From Caldimonas brevitalea (GTDB lineage Bacteria; Pseudomonadota; Gammaproteobacteria; Burkholderiales; Burkholderiaceae_C): DNA of 64,000 bases. Shown here in pieces: positions 62,602 to 64,000 of the stretch. Where the stretch lies: positions 3,596,001 to 3,660,000 of the forward strand of contig NZ_CP011371.1 in NCBI RefSeq assembly GCF_001017435.1, given 5' to 3'. The notes under the pieces are model-generated. The model saw only the letters and a program-made list of their open reading frames with translations, was not told where the DNA came from and did no database searches. The number at the start of each line of letters is the position of its first letter. Within the stretch, counting starts at the first letter, position 1. Both the position numbers and the translations under genes were made by a program.

Positions 62602-62796
62602 TCAGTGCGTCCAGGTGCAGCAGCGCCGGCGCGAATAACTCTGCAGCACGGGCAGCGCCGAAGGACTCGGGCAACGGCGCGACCATGCCTCTGGCCACGA
62701 CCTGTCGATGGGCTCCGCGCAGCCCCGCGGACGCCAGCGGGTGCGGTACGAAACGCTACGGGTACCGGGACTGCGCTTGCTGAATTCTTTCTTCAT
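62602..62796 (-). CDS. Short open reading frame with strong ribosome site (possibly the front of a frameshifted gene)
   Basis: A 64-codon frame beginning MKKEFSKRSP at 62796. AGGAGGACAGCT precedes the ATG, one of the best ribosome sites in this part of the window. The product is Arg/Ser-rich and looks unlike a folded protein. The overlapping frame continuing to 62018 has a helical segment (LFAPALLHLDALTERRKERTF), so a single-base shift may have broken one longer gene. It is either a small basic protein or a pseudogene front. Confidence 0.35.
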   Translation of the reverse strand: MKKEFSKRSPGTRSVSYRTRWRPRGCAEPIDRSWPEAWSRRCPSPSALPVLQSYSRRRCCTWTH

Positions 62797-63019
62797 GAGC
62801 TGTCCTCCTGCGTATCGGCCGTGCGTGGGGCGGTCCCTCCGCTCTTGCACGTTTTGCCTAGTTGATGCGCAGGACTCTACGGTTGTATACGCACGCGTCG
62901 CAACACCGAGTTCTCGTAGTTGGGCGTGGCGGCCCGCGCTAGGGCGGGCCGGCGGCACCAAAACTCGTCCGGCGGAAGCAAAGCCCGCCGTCCGTTGCCT
63001 GGGCCGAAAACGACTTCCG

Positions 63020-63196
63020 TCAACGGTCCAGATCGAGGAAAGCCGACACGCCAAACGCCACCGCGCCTGCCACCGGCAGGCTCACGAGCACCAGCAAGGC
63101 CTCGCCGGCCGCGTCCACACCCAGGGCGGTTCCCATCACGGTGAGCACGACGGCCACCAGCCCCAGCACCTTCGCACCCACTGCCCAGTTCGTCAT
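63020..63196 (-). CDS. Small membrane protein (58 residues)
   Basis: A 58-residue protein. ATG at 63196 follows AAGGAG with correct spacing, and the stop is TGA at 63020. Two hydrophobic helices, LGLVAVVLTVMGTALGV and ALLVLVSLPVAGAVAFGV, are joined by a short polar turn (DAAGE), ending FLDLDR. No family recognised. It lies in a run of small membrane-protein genes on the same strand. Confidence 0.65.
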   Translation of the reverse strand: MTNWAVGAKVLGLVAVVLTVMGTALGVDAAGEALLVLVSLPVAGAVAFGVSAFLDLDR

Positions 63197-63223
63197 GGCC
63201 GTACTCCTTCATGAAAGCCGGCA

Positions 63224-63388
63224 TTAATGCTCCAACCGCCGCTTGGCAGGTCGCGCCACCGCCACCAATGCGGTCGCGGCGGCAAGCACCCACAAGATCA
63301 CGGTCGCCAAAGAACTAAAAGCAAACGAAGTGCCTGCCCAGCTGAACAGCACGGCTAGCAAGGCAAATACCACCGACCACTTCCACAT
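63224..63388 (-). CDS. Small membrane protein (DUF1328-like)
   Basis: A 54-residue protein with ATG at 63388 and AGGAG just before it. Two hydrophobic segments (WSVVFALLAVLFSWAGTSFAF and ATVILWVLAAATALVAV) precede a basic tail (RPAKRRLEH). Length and layout are like DUF1328 small membrane proteins. The gap to the next small gene is 27 bases, so they may share an mRNA. Function unknown. Confidence 0.65.
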   Translation of the reverse strand: MWKWSVVFALLAVLFSWAGTSFAFSSLATVILWVLAAATALVAVARPAKRRLEH

Positions 63389-63656
63389 CGAAAGCTCCTG
63401 AAAGAAATTCTGTGTGATGTGTTGGGATGTTAGAAAAGCGGCCCGCAGAGGCGTGTCGGCAGGCGGCGGCGCGGATTGTCGGCCCGGTCCTACAGGCGTC
63501 GCCTCGCGCTTTCCCCACTCGTTCAGGGGGGCGGGCCCGTTCACAATCGAAACAGAACGAGATCGGGGCGGGCCGAAACTGCCACCGATTGCGGGTGTCG
63601 GCGGCGACGGCCGGCGCACCGCTCAAAACAACAGGGGCTGAAGCGCCCGGAACGCC

Positions 63657-64000
63657 GTGGAGACCTTGCAAACATCCCAACCGCGTCTGCTCGTGGTGGA
63701 CGACGACCGCGACATGGTCGCCGTCCTGGAAGACCTGCTGACACGCGCCGGCTTCATCGTCGACGGTGTCCATTGCGGCGCCGCGATGTTCGCCGCGCTG
63801 GCGCAGCGGCCATACGACCTGCTGCTGCTCGACCTGCGCCTGCAGGCCGAAGACGGCCTGGCCTTGGCGCGCCGGCTACGGCAACAGTCGCGCGTGCCGC
63901 TGGTGATGATCAGCGGCAGCAGCGACGAAACCGACCGGGTGCTGCTGTTGGAGCTGGCTGCGGACGACTTTTTGGTCAAACCTTTCAGCGAACGCGAACT
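63657..64000 (+). CDS. Response regulator receiver domain, N-terminal part (cut by window end)
   Basis: The frame opens at GTG 63657 and stays open to the last base, giving about 114 residues of a receiver domain. The acidic pair is in VVDDDRDM, the phospho-accepting Asp lies in LLLDLRL near residue 59, a Ser in MISGSS occupies the Thr/Ser position, and Lys is in FLVKPF. The DDFLVKPFSEREL ending is usual before an OmpR-type DNA-binding domain, which would lie outside. A histidine kinase may follow beyond the window. Confidence 0.85.
   Translation, partial: METLQTSQPRLLVVDDDRDMVAVLEDLLTRAGFIVDGVHCGAAMFAALAQRPYDLLLLDLRLQAEDGLALARRLRQQSRVPLVMISGSSDETDRVLLLELAADDFLVKPFSERE

Overview
The window is GC-rich DNA from a betaproteobacterium of the order Burkholderiales. 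This is inferred from the holC-pepA // lptF-lptG-cbiX-CysB-type regulator block, a PE-ligase-polymerase LigD next to Ku, a PEP-CTERM protein, a FimV-like protein and the very strong GC bias at third codon positions. A Rubrivivax/Leptothrix/Caldimonas-like relative is plausible, but the genus cannot be fixed from sequence alone. No phage, insertion sequence or CRISPR array was recognised. There is one tRNA (tRNA-Arg, anticodon TCT).

Layout. 1-4325: end of an M14 carboxypeptidase, a NAPE-PLD-like lipoprotein, a membrane SPFH protein with a small ribbon-helix-helix protein behind a palindromic promoter, and a thymidylate-kinase-like protein. 4365-14302: the standout operon for assimilating guanidine nitrogen. 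It has a sigma-54 promoter (-24/-12), then a guanidine-I (ykkC) riboswitch with a terminator. The genes follow in order: ABC transporter (binding protein, permease, ATPase), two DUF1989 carboxyguanidine deiminase-type subunits, a biotin-dependent guanidine/urea carboxylase and allophanate hydrolase. 14412-25950: small stress-type proteins (DUF2383, DUF3072, hemerythrin), an SDR, lipoproteins, a PEP-CTERM protein with a large secreted subtilase, a phosphodiesterase-type hydrolase, and a gene-poor stretch with strong inverted repeats. 25474-28736: an Lrp/AsnC regulator divergent from a lysine dehydrogenase/semialdehyde dehydrogenase pair.

29085-34080: a barrel protein + PstS-like protein + diguanylate cyclase operon. 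Next is an uncharacterised two-gene module (two-helix membrane protein with a GAF-like C-terminal half, plus an overlapping 81-residue protein). A near-perfect LexA box lies upstream of it. 34465-43031: branched-chain amino-acid binding protein, holC, pepA, lptFG, cbiX, CysB-type regulator, aminotransferase. 43053-53074: FimV-like protein, enoyl-CoA hydratase, histidine phosphatase, class II aldolase/Crp pair, a phosphotransferase + acyl-CoA dehydrogenase pair resembling the two halves of animal ACAD10/11, a GST and small unknowns. 53224-64000: tRNA-Arg, AsmA, SemiSWEET-like protein, Ku-LigD end joining, a SET protein, a LuxR-type regulator with an intact acyl-homoserine-lactone pocket but no synthase in view, several small membrane proteins, and the start of a response regulator cut by the window end.

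The most notable items are the doubly controlled guanidine operon, the LexA-box-associated membrane/GAF module, the hairpin-rich segment at 23.7-23.9 kb, and two small membrane-protein genes of under 60 codons.
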